35,724 bases of DNA from Candidatus Levyibacteriota bacterium. Its GTDB lineage: Bacteria; Patescibacteriota; Microgenomatia; Levybacterales; UBA12049. The notes below the pieces were generated by a model, which was given only the letters and a program-made list of their open reading frames with translations, did no database searches and was not told where the DNA came from. Every line of letters begins with the position of its first letter. Within the stretch, counting starts at the first letter, position 1. The position numbers and the translations under genes are program-made. The DNA is taken from positions 1 through 35,724 of the forward strand of contig JAJDCH010000015.1 of the NCBI GenBank assembly GCA_029260905.1, in the 5' to 3' direction. Shown here piece after piece: positions 17,213 through 26,002 of this stretch.

Positions 17213-18626
17213 GTTCATTTTTTTCTTCTTCTGGCTGGTTGGCTGAGCCTGCTTTTTTCAGGCTGAATGAAAATGCCGCACCTTTATTTTCTCCATCTGA
17301 GGCAACAGTTATTGTTCCATTATGCATGGTTATTATAGATTTTGATATATATAGACCTAGTCCTGTGCCTGTTTTTTGGGCGCTTGATTCAGTTGGATAA
17401 TTGGAGCTGATCATGCTGAATTTTTTGAAAAGTTTTTCTTGATCTTCAGGCTTTATCCCTTTTCCTGTATCTGCAATTGTGGTTATTATTTCATCCCTTT
17501 GATCTTTAAAGGAGATAGTAATTTTTCCACCTTCAGGTGTAAATTTGAGTGAATTACCAATCAGATTCATAAAAACCTCTTTTATTTTGTCTGGATCGAC
17601 TGTGACCTGAGAAAGAGGCGTTTTGTTTTTTTCTACAATTATTTCTATTTTTTGATTCTCGGCTGTTGGTTGAACCTCGGTTAGTATGTCTGCAACAATA
17701 CCCTCAATATTTGAGGATTTGAGTTCAAGGTGCATTCTGCCTGATTCAATTCTAGATACATCAAGCATATCACTCACAAGATTGATTAGTCTTTCAGTTG
17801 CAGAGTAAGTTCTGTCTAGAAAAAGCTCCTGCTTGGGATTGAGCTTTCCTGTATCTTCTTTTTGTTGAAGAACCATCCAGAGGTAGGATTTGATGGCGCT
17901 TAGAGGTGTTCGAAGCTCGTGTGAGGCAAGGGAAACAAACTCATCTTTCATCTTATCAAGCGCTTTAAGTTTTTCATTTGATGACTGAACCTCGTTGTAC
18001 AAAAGTGCGTTATCCAGCGCAATTCCAATAACATCAACAAGTCTTTCAAGAAGATCTATTGTGTAGTTTGATAAGCTGTCTTGGTCTTCAATAAGACCAA
18101 TGTACATTGCGCCAATTGCTTCATCGCGAACCAGAAGGGGATAAACAAAAACTGAGTTTATTTCAATGTTGTTGTGCGCTGGTTCAATCAACACATTTTT
18201 AAAATTTTTAACTACTATCTTCCTTTTTTCTAGAATAGATTGAACCATTATGTTCTCGGTTTTTGTAAGTGGGATACTGATCTGTTTTTCTTGATGATTA
18301 TTTTTTTCTACACCTGCTTCAGATCTGGCAATTCTTTTTAAGACACCATCCTTCTTATCCATTACAAAGATTGATGCGATTTGAAAATTTACATCAGTAA
18401 CAATTAGGTCAGTTACTTTTTGTGTGGTCTGATCAAGGTGGGTAATTGTTCCAAGTATGATCTCATCGATCTTTCGAAGGATTGAAAGGGTTTTGTTGCG
18501 CTCTGAGAGCTCAGCTGATTTTTTATAAATCTCCTGATTTATATGGAGAAGTTCCTGAGACTGCTCCTGGGATTTGGGTTTGTCGAATCCAAAAAAATTG
18601 TTGAAAACTTTTAAAATATTATTCAT
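17148..18626 (-). CDS. GAF-domain sensor histidine kinase
   Basis: 492 aa; FVSLASHELRTPLSAIKSYLWM (H-box), NLIGNSLKFTPEGG (N-box), ITTIADTGKGIKPEDQ, GTGLGLYISKSII; GAF-like region upstream. Confidence 0.94.
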   Translation of the reverse strand: MNNILKVFNNFFGFDKPKSQEQSQELLHINQEIYKKSAELSERNKTLSILRKIDEIILGTITHLDQTTQKVTDLIVTDVNFQIASIFVMDKKDGVLKRIARSEAGVEKNNHQEKQISIPLTKTENIMVQSILEKRKIVVKNFKNVLIEPAHNNIEINSVFVYPLLVRDEAIGAMYIGLIEDQDSLSNYTIDLLERLVDVIGIALDNALLYNEVQSSNEKLKALDKMKDEFVSLASHELRTPLSAIKSYLWMVLQQKEDTGKLNPKQELFLDRTYSATERLINLVSDMLDVSRIESGRMHLELKSSNIEGIVADILTEVQPTAENQKIEIIVEKNKTPLSQVTVDPDKIKEVFMNLIGNSLKFTPEGGKITISFKDQRDEIITTIADTGKGIKPEDQEKLFKKFSMISSNYPTESSAQKTGTGLGLYISKSIITMHNGTITVASDGENKGAAFSFSLKKAGSANQPEEEKNEPKQIAQKLPNTSLPHQPGPQA

Positions 18627-18655
18627 CTACAATCATTGTAGCTTAAAAATTGATA

Positions 18656-18934
18656 CTATCTCAATACGTCGGGAAGATCTGAGGGTTTTATCTCGCTTCT
18701 ACTTTCTTTTACAGCCTCACGACAAACCTCAATTGAGGCTCTACCAAAGAGTTTTTCATACTGTCTGACAAGGGTTTCAAGCACAGCTTTCTTATCGCCT
18801 TCAAGACTAACTTCGTGTTTTGCTAAATCTATTTTAAGACCACTTATTTTGCTTGCTTGTTCAAAAGCAATAGGTCCAATTATTACCTCCTGACTTTTAA
18901 TAATCTGATTTGCTATTTGTGAATATGGTTCCAT
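18656..18934 (-). CDS. Small conserved-looking hypothetical protein in the histidine kinase operon
   Basis: 92 aa, directly between the membrane protein and the histidine kinase on the same strand. Confidence 0.65.
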   Translation of the reverse strand: MEPYSQIANQIIKSQEVIIGPIAFEQASKISGLKIDLAKHEVSLEGDKKAVLETLVRQYEKLFGRASIEVCREAVKESRSEIKPSDLPDVLR

Positions 18935-18935
18935 G

Positions 18936-19754
18936 CTAATTTGTTTCTGTTACATTGGGTTTGGTGTTAAATCCAAGTGCGCCAAAGGTGATAAGGAAAA
19001 GTCCTACTGTTAACATGAGGTCTCCAGAGCTTCCATTATAAAAAGTTCCAATAGTTGTTGTATATGAAAAGACAGAATCAGCGATGAACATAACAAAAAG
19101 ACCTAAAAGAATTGAATAAGTATCAATTTTATATCTCCCACCAAGATATTTGAATGAAAGACCCGAAACAACAGCAGATATTACAAATGCGAGGAAGTCT
19201 CCAAGGGGATAAGCAATATCAAGTATCGCTTTCAGTATTGGTTCATCTTCAGGAACTATCACGCCAGCTCTTGCAATAGTTACGAGAACATAATATGAGA
19301 AGAAAAAAAGTCCAATTGATAAAATTGCAGTAAGCAATTTAGCAGTCAAGCTTTTGAAGCCAAACTTTGCGCCTGTTGCTTGCGAGAGATAAATTGCTCC
19401 TAGTCCATAGAAAAATATACTTGGCGCAAAGCCCAAATCAGCAATTGAGGGATAGGGAGCTGGTTCGTTGAGAAAAAAGTTGTAATACGACCAAATGGTT
19501 TCTCCAGCTCCCCAGAGGAAAAGTCCAAGACCCAGGAAAAAGACTGCTTTTCCAATTGAGCTTTTCATTCCCCCCCAAATCTTGGCGTTTATCATGCAAA
19601 AAAATCCACCGATTAATGGTATAAGACCAAAAAGAAAAGAATATAGATAATTTAAAAAGTCTGTTTTGGTCCCGCTTGCATAAAGAAACATCCAAAATAT
19701 GACTAAAAAAAGGAAATAGAAGAATAAGACTGTTTGATAAAAATTTGCCTTCAT
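18936..19754 (-). CDS. Polytopic membrane protein (candidate sensory input module)
   Basis: 272 aa, about 8 hydrophobic segments; upstream of the 92-aa protein and histidine kinase with almost no intergenic gap. Confidence 0.7.
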   Translation of the reverse strand: MKANFYQTVLFFYFLFLVIFWMFLYASGTKTDFLNYLYSFLFGLIPLIGGFFCMINAKIWGGMKSSIGKAVFFLGLGLFLWGAGETIWSYYNFFLNEPAPYPSIADLGFAPSIFFYGLGAIYLSQATGAKFGFKSLTAKLLTAILSIGLFFFSYYVLVTIARAGVIVPEDEPILKAILDIAYPLGDFLAFVISAVVSGLSFKYLGGRYKIDTYSILLGLFVMFIADSVFSYTTTIGTFYNGSSGDLMLTVGLFLITFGALGFNTKPNVTETN

Positions 19755-19823
19755 ATATATAGTTTAGGCAGGTTTTTGAGATTGTGTCAAGTAATTTAGG
19801 TTTGATTGATTTAGCAACCTAAT

Positions 19824-20999
19824 TTATACATAGTATGCGTTTGGTTTGGGAAATCCGTTAAAAGCCATTGATGTAGAAAGAGAATATGCTCCGGTATCAT
19901 GGATAATTAATTTGTCTCCTACATCAATATCAGAGGGGAGCAAGACTTCGCGACTGATTATATCAGGACTATCACCAGTCGGGCCCGCAACAGCAAAAAG
20001 TGACTCTCCAGAATTTTTTGTTGGCCTCATGCTTGTGATGAGATAACGGGTAGATCCTTGATAAGCCATTGTTTCAAATAGGGCATTGTAACATCCCGCA
20101 TCAAGAAAAAGCCAGGTGCTTCCACGCCTTTCAATTCTTGCAATCACCCTTGCAACCAATACTGCTGCATTGGCAATTATTCCTCGACCTGGCTCAAGTA
20201 TTAGTTTTGGTTGATATGGAAGTTTTTTATACTGCTTAATAGTTGCAGATGCGATTTCAGAAAGAAGTGGAGCATTTTCGCTTGATAAATAATGGCAAGG
20301 ATAGCCACCGCCAAGGTTGAGTGTTTCAAGTTTAATTCCTAGGTCTCTAAGATCTTCTATAATAGAGCGAAGGCTTTGGATAACATTTGCCCAAGCTTCA
20401 GGATCAGATGCTTGCGACCCCACATGAAATGAAATACCGTATGGTTTAAGTCCTAAGTCAACTGCTCTTGAAAGAAGTGGTATTATGGATGCTGTTTCTG
20501 TCCCAAACTTAGTTGAAAATTTAAAAACAGAACCTGCATCATTTGCAATAACTCTGATATAGACCTTGGAGCCTGGAGCATTGATGGCAATTTTTTCAAG
20601 TTCAGAAAATGAATCGCAGGCAAATCTGTCAACTCCATATTCAAAAAATTTTGCTATTTGATCAGAGGGCTTTACTGAGGTTCCATATATTATTTTGTTT
20701 GGTGGAATATGGAGTTTTTTTAATAGTTCAAGCTCATAAATTGATGCTACTTCAAATCCTGATCCTGCTTCTTTTAGTATTTTTAATACCTCTACTTCTG
20801 AGTTAGCTTTCATTGCAAAATTAATTATTGATTTAGGGAATAATTTTTTGAATTGTTTATAATTATCAACAATTCTTTTTTTGCTAAACAGAAAAAATGG
20901 CGTTTTGTAATTAATGCTTTCGAGGAAATCTGGATCAAATAATCTGTCTGGATTTTTGTTAATAATTTTTTTGAATTTATGAACAGCTTTTTTAATCAT
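19824..20999 (-). CDS. Fold-type III PLP-dependent decarboxylase-like protein (ornithine/diaminopimelate decarboxylase family)
   Basis: 391 aa; FAMKANSEVEVLKIL (PLP Lys), FHVGSQ, LNLGGGYP, LEPGRGI, FLDAGCYNALFE, AGPTGDSPD at the position of the catalytic GPTCD motif. Confidence 0.88.
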   Translation of the reverse strand: MIKKAVHKFKKIINKNPDRLFDPDFLESINYKTPFFLFSKKRIVDNYKQFKKLFPKSIINFAMKANSEVEVLKILKEAGSGFEVASIYELELLKKLHIPPNKIIYGTSVKPSDQIAKFFEYGVDRFACDSFSELEKIAINAPGSKVYIRVIANDAGSVFKFSTKFGTETASIIPLLSRAVDLGLKPYGISFHVGSQASDPEAWANVIQSLRSIIEDLRDLGIKLETLNLGGGYPCHYLSSENAPLLSEIASATIKQYKKLPYQPKLILEPGRGIIANAAVLVARVIARIERRGSTWLFLDAGCYNALFETMAYQGSTRYLITSMRPTKNSGESLFAVAGPTGDSPDIISREVLLPSDIDVGDKLIIHDTGAYSLSTSMAFNGFPKPNAYYV

Positions 21000-21003
21000 A
21001 ATT

Positions 21004-21900
21004 TTAGCTAAAAGAAAGTAGCATGATGCCCAAAATTATTATAATAATTCCAATTGTCTGTACTCTTGTGACTCTTTCTTTCAGGAATATATATGCGAGT
21101 ATGATGGTTGGAACAGAAAAAGTACCACTCAAAAGTGCAATAATACTAACAAAAGAGGTTGTTGCATAGCCAAGACTTAGAGCAAGATAGGCAATAGCTT
21201 CGCCAAGACCAATCAAAAAAAGAAAGATCCATGCACCGCTCTTAACATTTGAGAGATCAGTTTTTTGAATTTTTGCAAGCAAAAAAGCAGAAAGAGTCAT
21301 GAATGCATACATAAACAGGGCGTATGAAACCCAGTCATGTCCGCTTGAAAATTTTGCCCATCCGAGTGTCCAGCCTGTTGCTAAAATTGTAGCTATTGCT
21401 ATCTCTTTAAAGCCTAAAGCTCCAATTATCTTTATTTTTTTTAATTTTAAGTGATTTTGATCAAGATTTGTCAGAAGCATACCACCAAAAATTAGAAAAA
21501 GTGCAGGAACAAAAGAAAGACTAAGCACTTCACCAAGAAATATTACTGAAATAAGAGCTGTCCATCCGGAAAATGATGCGAAAATAGGACTAAGAATAGC
21601 AACTTTTCCTTTTTCAAAAGCTTTATAAACAAATAAGTAAACTATTGTTTGAAGAGTTCCGAAAAAAGCAAGACCAACCCACTCGCTCGGATCATTTGGA
21701 ATAGTAAAGGTGTTTTTAAATGAAAAATGATTTACCAGAGCAATTATAAGAAGAATAAAAGTTCCAAAAACATGAGCCCAAACAAGACTTGATATTGGTC
21801 CTATTTTATCTACGGTTTTTTTTGCTGCAAAATCAGCAAAACCCCAACCAAACATTCCGCCAAGACCTGCGATAATTGCAATTAATAATTCATTTGACAC
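21004..21900 (-). CDS. EamA/DMT-family transporter
   Basis: 298 aa, about 10 TM helices; GWGFADFAAKKTVDKIGPISSLVWAHVFGTF... and IFLGEVLSLSFVPALFLIFGGMLL typical of EamA repeats. Confidence 0.82.
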   Translation of the reverse strand: MSNELLIAIIAGLGGMFGWGFADFAAKKTVDKIGPISSLVWAHVFGTFILLIIALVNHFSFKNTFTIPNDPSEWVGLAFFGTLQTIVYLFVYKAFEKGKVAILSPIFASFSGWTALISVIFLGEVLSLSFVPALFLIFGGMLLTNLDQNHLKLKKIKIIGALGFKEIAIATILATGWTLGWAKFSSGHDWVSYALFMYAFMTLSAFLLAKIQKTDLSNVKSGAWIFLFLIGLGEAIAYLALSLGYATTSFVSIIALLSGTFSVPTIILAYIFLKERVTRVQTIGIIIIILGIMLLSFS

Positions 21901-21943
21901 GCTTTAAACATTTTATACACAAGAGCTAAAGCTTGGCAACCCT

Positions 21944-23647
21944 TCAGTTATTCATTGAGTGAGGTCTTAGTACAATTCCAGGTGTTGATGATTCCATGGG
22001 TGTCTCGCTATGTTCAAATGGTAGGGTAAATGAGATGGTAGTTCCTTCGCCTGGATTTGATTCTAGATGAATTCGACCGCCGTGACGTTCTACAACTCCT
22101 TTTACAACATAAAGGCCAAGTCCTGTTCCCATTTTTCCACCACCACCTTCTACCTGTGAGTATTTTGTGAAGAGAAGATGCTGTTTTTCTTTTGGAATAC
22201 CAACTCCTGTATCTGAGACACTAACTGTAATATCGCTTGGTGTTTTTTGAGTTTTTACTGTTATTGTTCCGCCAAGTGGTGTAAATTTGAGGCTATTTGA
22301 AAGCAGGTTATTTATGACCTGAGTTACCTGAACTCCGTCAAATGAAAATGTAGTAATATTTGGATCAAGCTCAGTTTGAATTTTAATTCCTTTTTCATCA
22401 GCTGATGCTTGAAAGATGTTGACTCGATCTGTAATAATTTTGGTTAGATCAGATGGCATTTTTTTAATGTTAAAAAGTCCAGAGTCAAGTTTGGCAGCAT
22501 CCAAGATCTTACTTACCTCATAAATCATTTTGTCTGATGCGTCATAAATAAGTCTCATCATTCTTTTTCTTTCATCATCGGTCAGATCAGCAGGAGAGAT
22601 CAGAAGCTCTGAGCTTGCCTTGATGGCAGTAAGTGGAGATCGAAGTTCATGAACCATCACATTGGTAAAATCATCTTTCATCCTGGCAATTGTTTTTTCA
22701 AGCGTTATGTCCTGAAGAAGAATCTCAGCACCTATCACTTTTTGATTTTCTGTTTCATGAACTGGTCTTATTTTAATGATAAAAGTTTTTTCATCAATTT
22801 GAACATCTTTTTCTTCAAAAATTTGATTCCTGTTTATCACACCCAATATTTTATCCTTAAAATCATAAGTGTTTGGAAGTCCTGATAAAATGTCAGTAAT
22901 TTTCAGGTTTTGCTTATCAAGTTTGAGAAAATCACGCGCTGCTTTATTTATATAATTAACATTTGAGGCTGTATCAACGATAAATATTCCATCAGTGAAA
23001 TTTTCAATCATTGTTTTGGTTTTGTTTTTTTCGACTTCAAGACCGATTGCAAACTTGGTTAAAACGCTTGATAAAAATTCACAAACAGAACGAATCAGAT
23101 CAAGTTGATTTTCAGTAAAAGCCTGTTCTTTGGTGCTTGATATTGCGATTATGCCAGCGTGTTGATGATTGATGATGATGGGGGCTGAAAAGAAAGACCC
23201 CAAATGTGAATCAACTCTGTCATCAAGTGGTACACCATCAATTTTTTCTTCAATTAAATCATTGGAAAGGGGCGGTATGTTTGCATCGTCAAAAAGAACT
23301 TTTTTCATGCAGTCTTTTATGTGTTGAACAAATTCATTGCTTACAACATCTTTGGTTTGAGTTTTAAAAATACCCAGCTGATTTTTAATTGATAGGGCTG
23401 AGATTGCAGAATAAGGAAAAGCATCATTAAAAGAAAGCAAAACTGATTCAAATATTTTTTCTAAATCAAGGGTGTAGTCAATCTGATTTTTTATTTCAAG
23501 AAGAGCATTTATCTTTAACTCGTTATATTTTTCCTTTTCTTTCAGAAATTTTAATTCCCTCTTTTTTTTATCAAGGAGGTTTCTATAAAGGATTATAGGC
23601 GTTAGAAAGATTATTGCAGAGATGATAAAAAAAATAGGCAGTGACAT
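21944..23647 (-). CDS. GAF-PAS sensor histidine kinase
   Basis: 567 aa; N-terminal TM; PAS-like FTDGIFIVDTASNVNYINKAARDFLKLD; VMVHELRSPLTAIKAS; NNLLSNSLKFTPLGG; GTGLGLYVVKGVVERHGG. Confidence 0.94.
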   Translation of the reverse strand: MSLPIFFIISAIIFLTPIILYRNLLDKKKRELKFLKEKEKYNELKINALLEIKNQIDYTLDLEKIFESVLLSFNDAFPYSAISALSIKNQLGIFKTQTKDVVSNEFVQHIKDCMKKVLFDDANIPPLSNDLIEEKIDGVPLDDRVDSHLGSFFSAPIIINHQHAGIIAISSTKEQAFTENQLDLIRSVCEFLSSVLTKFAIGLEVEKNKTKTMIENFTDGIFIVDTASNVNYINKAARDFLKLDKQNLKITDILSGLPNTYDFKDKILGVINRNQIFEEKDVQIDEKTFIIKIRPVHETENQKVIGAEILLQDITLEKTIARMKDDFTNVMVHELRSPLTAIKASSELLISPADLTDDERKRMMRLIYDASDKMIYEVSKILDAAKLDSGLFNIKKMPSDLTKIITDRVNIFQASADEKGIKIQTELDPNITTFSFDGVQVTQVINNLLSNSLKFTPLGGTITVKTQKTPSDITVSVSDTGVGIPKEKQHLLFTKYSQVEGGGGKMGTGLGLYVVKGVVERHGGRIHLESNPGEGTTISFTLPFEHSETPMESSTPGIVLRPHSMNN

Positions 23648-23748
23648 AAAAATAATAAACCAATACTACAAATTATCCAATCAGCTAATAAACAAATTAT
23701 TGGTTAATTGGATTATTTGAAATTAGTTGATCTGTTGATTTCAGGCTA

Positions 23749-24126
23749 TTATGCAGCCTTTGAGCCTTGGATTAGAGATTTGATTTTATTTACCAAATCT
23801 CCAGGCTCTACTTGATATTTGAGGATATAATCAACTGCGCCTATTTGAATTGACTCATCCATTAATTCATTATCTGAATAATTTGAAGCAACTGCAACTG
23901 GAATGGGGGACGTTGCTGGATCTCCTTTAAGTATTTTGAGAACATCATTTCCTTTCATGTCTGGCATAATTTGGTCAAGAACTATGAAGTCAGGTGAGTG
24001 TTCTTTGGCAGCATCTATTCCTTCCTGGCCGTTTTTTCCATTTATCACTTCAAATCCGTTTTTTTGAAGAGCAAGAGTCCAGATATCAACAATCATCTGG
24101 TCATCGTCAATTATAAGAATTTTCAT
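23749..24126 (-). CDS. Response regulator receiver (REC-only) protein
   Basis: 125 aa; MKILIIDDDQMIVDIW...PDFIVLDQIMPDMKGNDVLKILKG. Confidence 0.93.
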   Translation of the reverse strand: MKILIIDDDQMIVDIWTLALQKNGFEVINGKNGQEGIDAAKEHSPDFIVLDQIMPDMKGNDVLKILKGDPATSPIPVAVASNYSDNELMDESIQIGAVDYILKYQVEPGDLVNKIKSLIQGSKAA

Positions 24127-24253
24127 AAGATTTAGTGGTTGGGTAAAGTTTGGTAAATAATAAAAATAAGCCTAGAAACCAAACCTAAATTAAAATTAAC
24201 ACTATTCATATTAAAAAGCAAGCAAGGAAGGTTTTTGCATCCTATAATAGGTA

Positions 24254-24282
24254 TTGACGGGTGTGGAGATTTGTGATAAAAT
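24254..24282 (+). promoter_or_regulatory. Promoter TTGACG-17-TAAAAT for the argH leader
   Basis: -35 at 24254-24259 and -10 at 24277-24282 with exactly 17 nt between them. Confidence 0.7.
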
Positions 24283-24287
24283 TTGTT

Positions 24288-24465
24288 AAATGCGTTGATC
24301 AAGCTCGCGACTTGGGAGCAGGGAGTCAAATACTTTCCGGTGAGAACCGATAAATCTGTAAATTGAGTCCTGATTGGATCAGGAAAAACAAGGTGGTACC
24401 ACGGTAACTGACCGTCCTTGTAAGTTTCTAAGCATTGCTTGGAAATTTGCAAGGGCTTTTTTGTT
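24288..24465 (+). ncRNA. T-box riboswitch-like leader
   Basis: AAGGTGGTACCACGG (24390-24404) followed by CCGTCCTT forms the canonical antiterminator. Upstream hairpins CGGT-GAGA-ACCG and TCCTGAT-TGG-ATCAGGA. Ends in a strong terminator just before argH. Confidence 0.88.
24416..24462 (+). terminator. T-box intrinsic terminator
   Basis: CCTTGTAAGTTTCTAAGC (24416-24433) / GCTTGGAAATTTGCAAGG (24437-24454), 18-bp stem with G:U pairs, followed by GCTTTTTTG. Confidence 0.9.
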
Positions 24466-24484
24466 ATGATTAAAGCATAAAATT

Positions 24485-25831
24485 ATGAAAAAACTTTGGC
24501 ATAAAAATTATACACAGGAGAAGCAGGCTGAAATGTATTGCTTTGCCCGCTCTGCGCAACTTGATAGTAAATTGATTGAGGCTGATATATTCGGTTCGAT
24601 TGCCCATGCAAAAATGCTTACAACTATTGGTATTTTGACTGAGGATGAGTTTTTGACGCTTAAAAAAGAACTTTTAAATATTCTTGCTCTTTTTGAAAAA
24701 GATGAGTTTTTAATTGGTCCTGAAGATGAAGACGTACATACTAAGATTGAAGCTGTGCTTACAGAAAAGGTTGGCGATGCGGCCAAAAAAATTCATACCG
24801 CAAGATCCAGAAACGACCAAGTCGCGCTTGATTTGCACTTGTTTGGAAAAAAGGAATTGATTGAGCTTTTTGAGTATTCTTCATTTTTGACAACTGAATT
24901 TGGAGATTTTGCTCAAAAACATGAATTTTTGCCAATGCCAGGATATACTCATATGCAAAAGGCTATGCCTTCAAGTGTCGGAATGTGGGCTGGAAGTTTT
25001 GCAGAAAGCCTGATTGACGATTTGCGTCTTTTGAAAAACGCTTTTGAGATAACTGATGCATCTCCACTTGGCGCTGGCGCATCGTATGGAGTTTCACTCC
25101 CAATTGACAGACAATTGGTTTCAGATTTGCTAGGATTTGAAAAAGTTCAGAATAATTCACTTTATACCCAAACAGCGCGTGTCAAATTCCAAATCGCTAT
25201 CATGCATGCCTGCTCACAAATAATGATAACTCTTTCTAGATTTGCAGAAGATATGCTTCTTTATACAACGAGCGAGTATGATCTATTTGATGTGGATGAA
25301 AAACTTTGTTCAGGATCATCGATCATGCCGCAGAAGAAAAATCTTGATATCATGGAAGTTCTTCGAGCAAGATCTCATCTAGTGATAGGGCATACTCAGA
25401 CTGCATCAAGTATGATATCAGGTCTTCCGAGTGGCTATAATGTTGATTTTGGTGAAACCAAAGAGCTTTTTATGGACAGTGTTGAGGTGGCGATAGAGTC
25501 AGTTGAGATCGTGAGATTGGTTCTCAAAACACTTACTCCCAATGAAAAAAAAATGAAAGAGTCTATGACCTCTGATCTTTTTGCAGCGCACGCTGCGTAT
25601 GAACTGGTGGAAAAGGGTATGCCTTTCAGGGATGCATATAAAAAAATCGGATTGTCGCTTGATAGTTTGCCCGAATATGATGCAGTTGATGTTTTGAAGC
25701 AATCAGCTCATATCGGCGGACCAGGTAATCTACAGCTTAAGAATATATCAAATGAGATCAAAGAACAACAAATCTGGTGGGACAAGAAGAAAAAACATTT
25801 TCACGAAGCCCTAGAAAAGCTAAAAAGTTAA
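24485..25831 (+). CDS. argH: Argininosuccinate lyase
   Basis: 448 aa; HTARSRNDQVALDLHLF, MPGYTHMQKAMP, and the signature GSSIMPQKKNLD. Confidence 0.95.
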   Translation: MKKLWHKNYTQEKQAEMYCFARSAQLDSKLIEADIFGSIAHAKMLTTIGILTEDEFLTLKKELLNILALFEKDEFLIGPEDEDVHTKIEAVLTEKVGDAAKKIHTARSRNDQVALDLHLFGKKELIELFEYSSFLTTEFGDFAQKHEFLPMPGYTHMQKAMPSSVGMWAGSFAESLIDDLRLLKNAFEITDASPLGAGASYGVSLPIDRQLVSDLLGFEKVQNNSLYTQTARVKFQIAIMHACSQIMITLSRFAEDMLLYTTSEYDLFDVDEKLCSGSSIMPQKKNLDIMEVLRARSHLVIGHTQTASSMISGLPSGYNVDFGETKELFMDSVEVAIESVEIVRLVLKTLTPNEKKMKESMTSDLFAAHAAYELVEKGMPFRDAYKKIGLSLDSLPEYDAVDVLKQSAHIGGPGNLQLKNISNEIKEQQIWWDKKKKHFHEALEKLKS

Positions 25832-25929
25832 ATTTCGATTTCTTCCAAAATCCTCAAATCGAGCAAATTTAAACCACAAAGCAAATAAATGTTTAAAAAT
25901 TTGTTAAGTTTTCGATAAAATATTGCTTA

Positions 25930-25958
25930 TTGACAAAAAACAGAGCATAAAATACAAT
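25930..25958 (+). promoter_or_regulatory. Promoter TTGACA-17-TACAAT
   Basis: -35 at 25930-25935 and -10 at 25953-25958. Confidence 0.7.
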
Positions 25959-26002
25959 AAACTTTAGTAATTTTCCGCAAAAAGCGGGAAAAAAATAAAA
26001 AA

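Noticed and set aside
24132-24452. 106-aa minus-strand ORF
   Set aside because: Overlaps the T-box leader and terminator upstream of argH; not coding-like.
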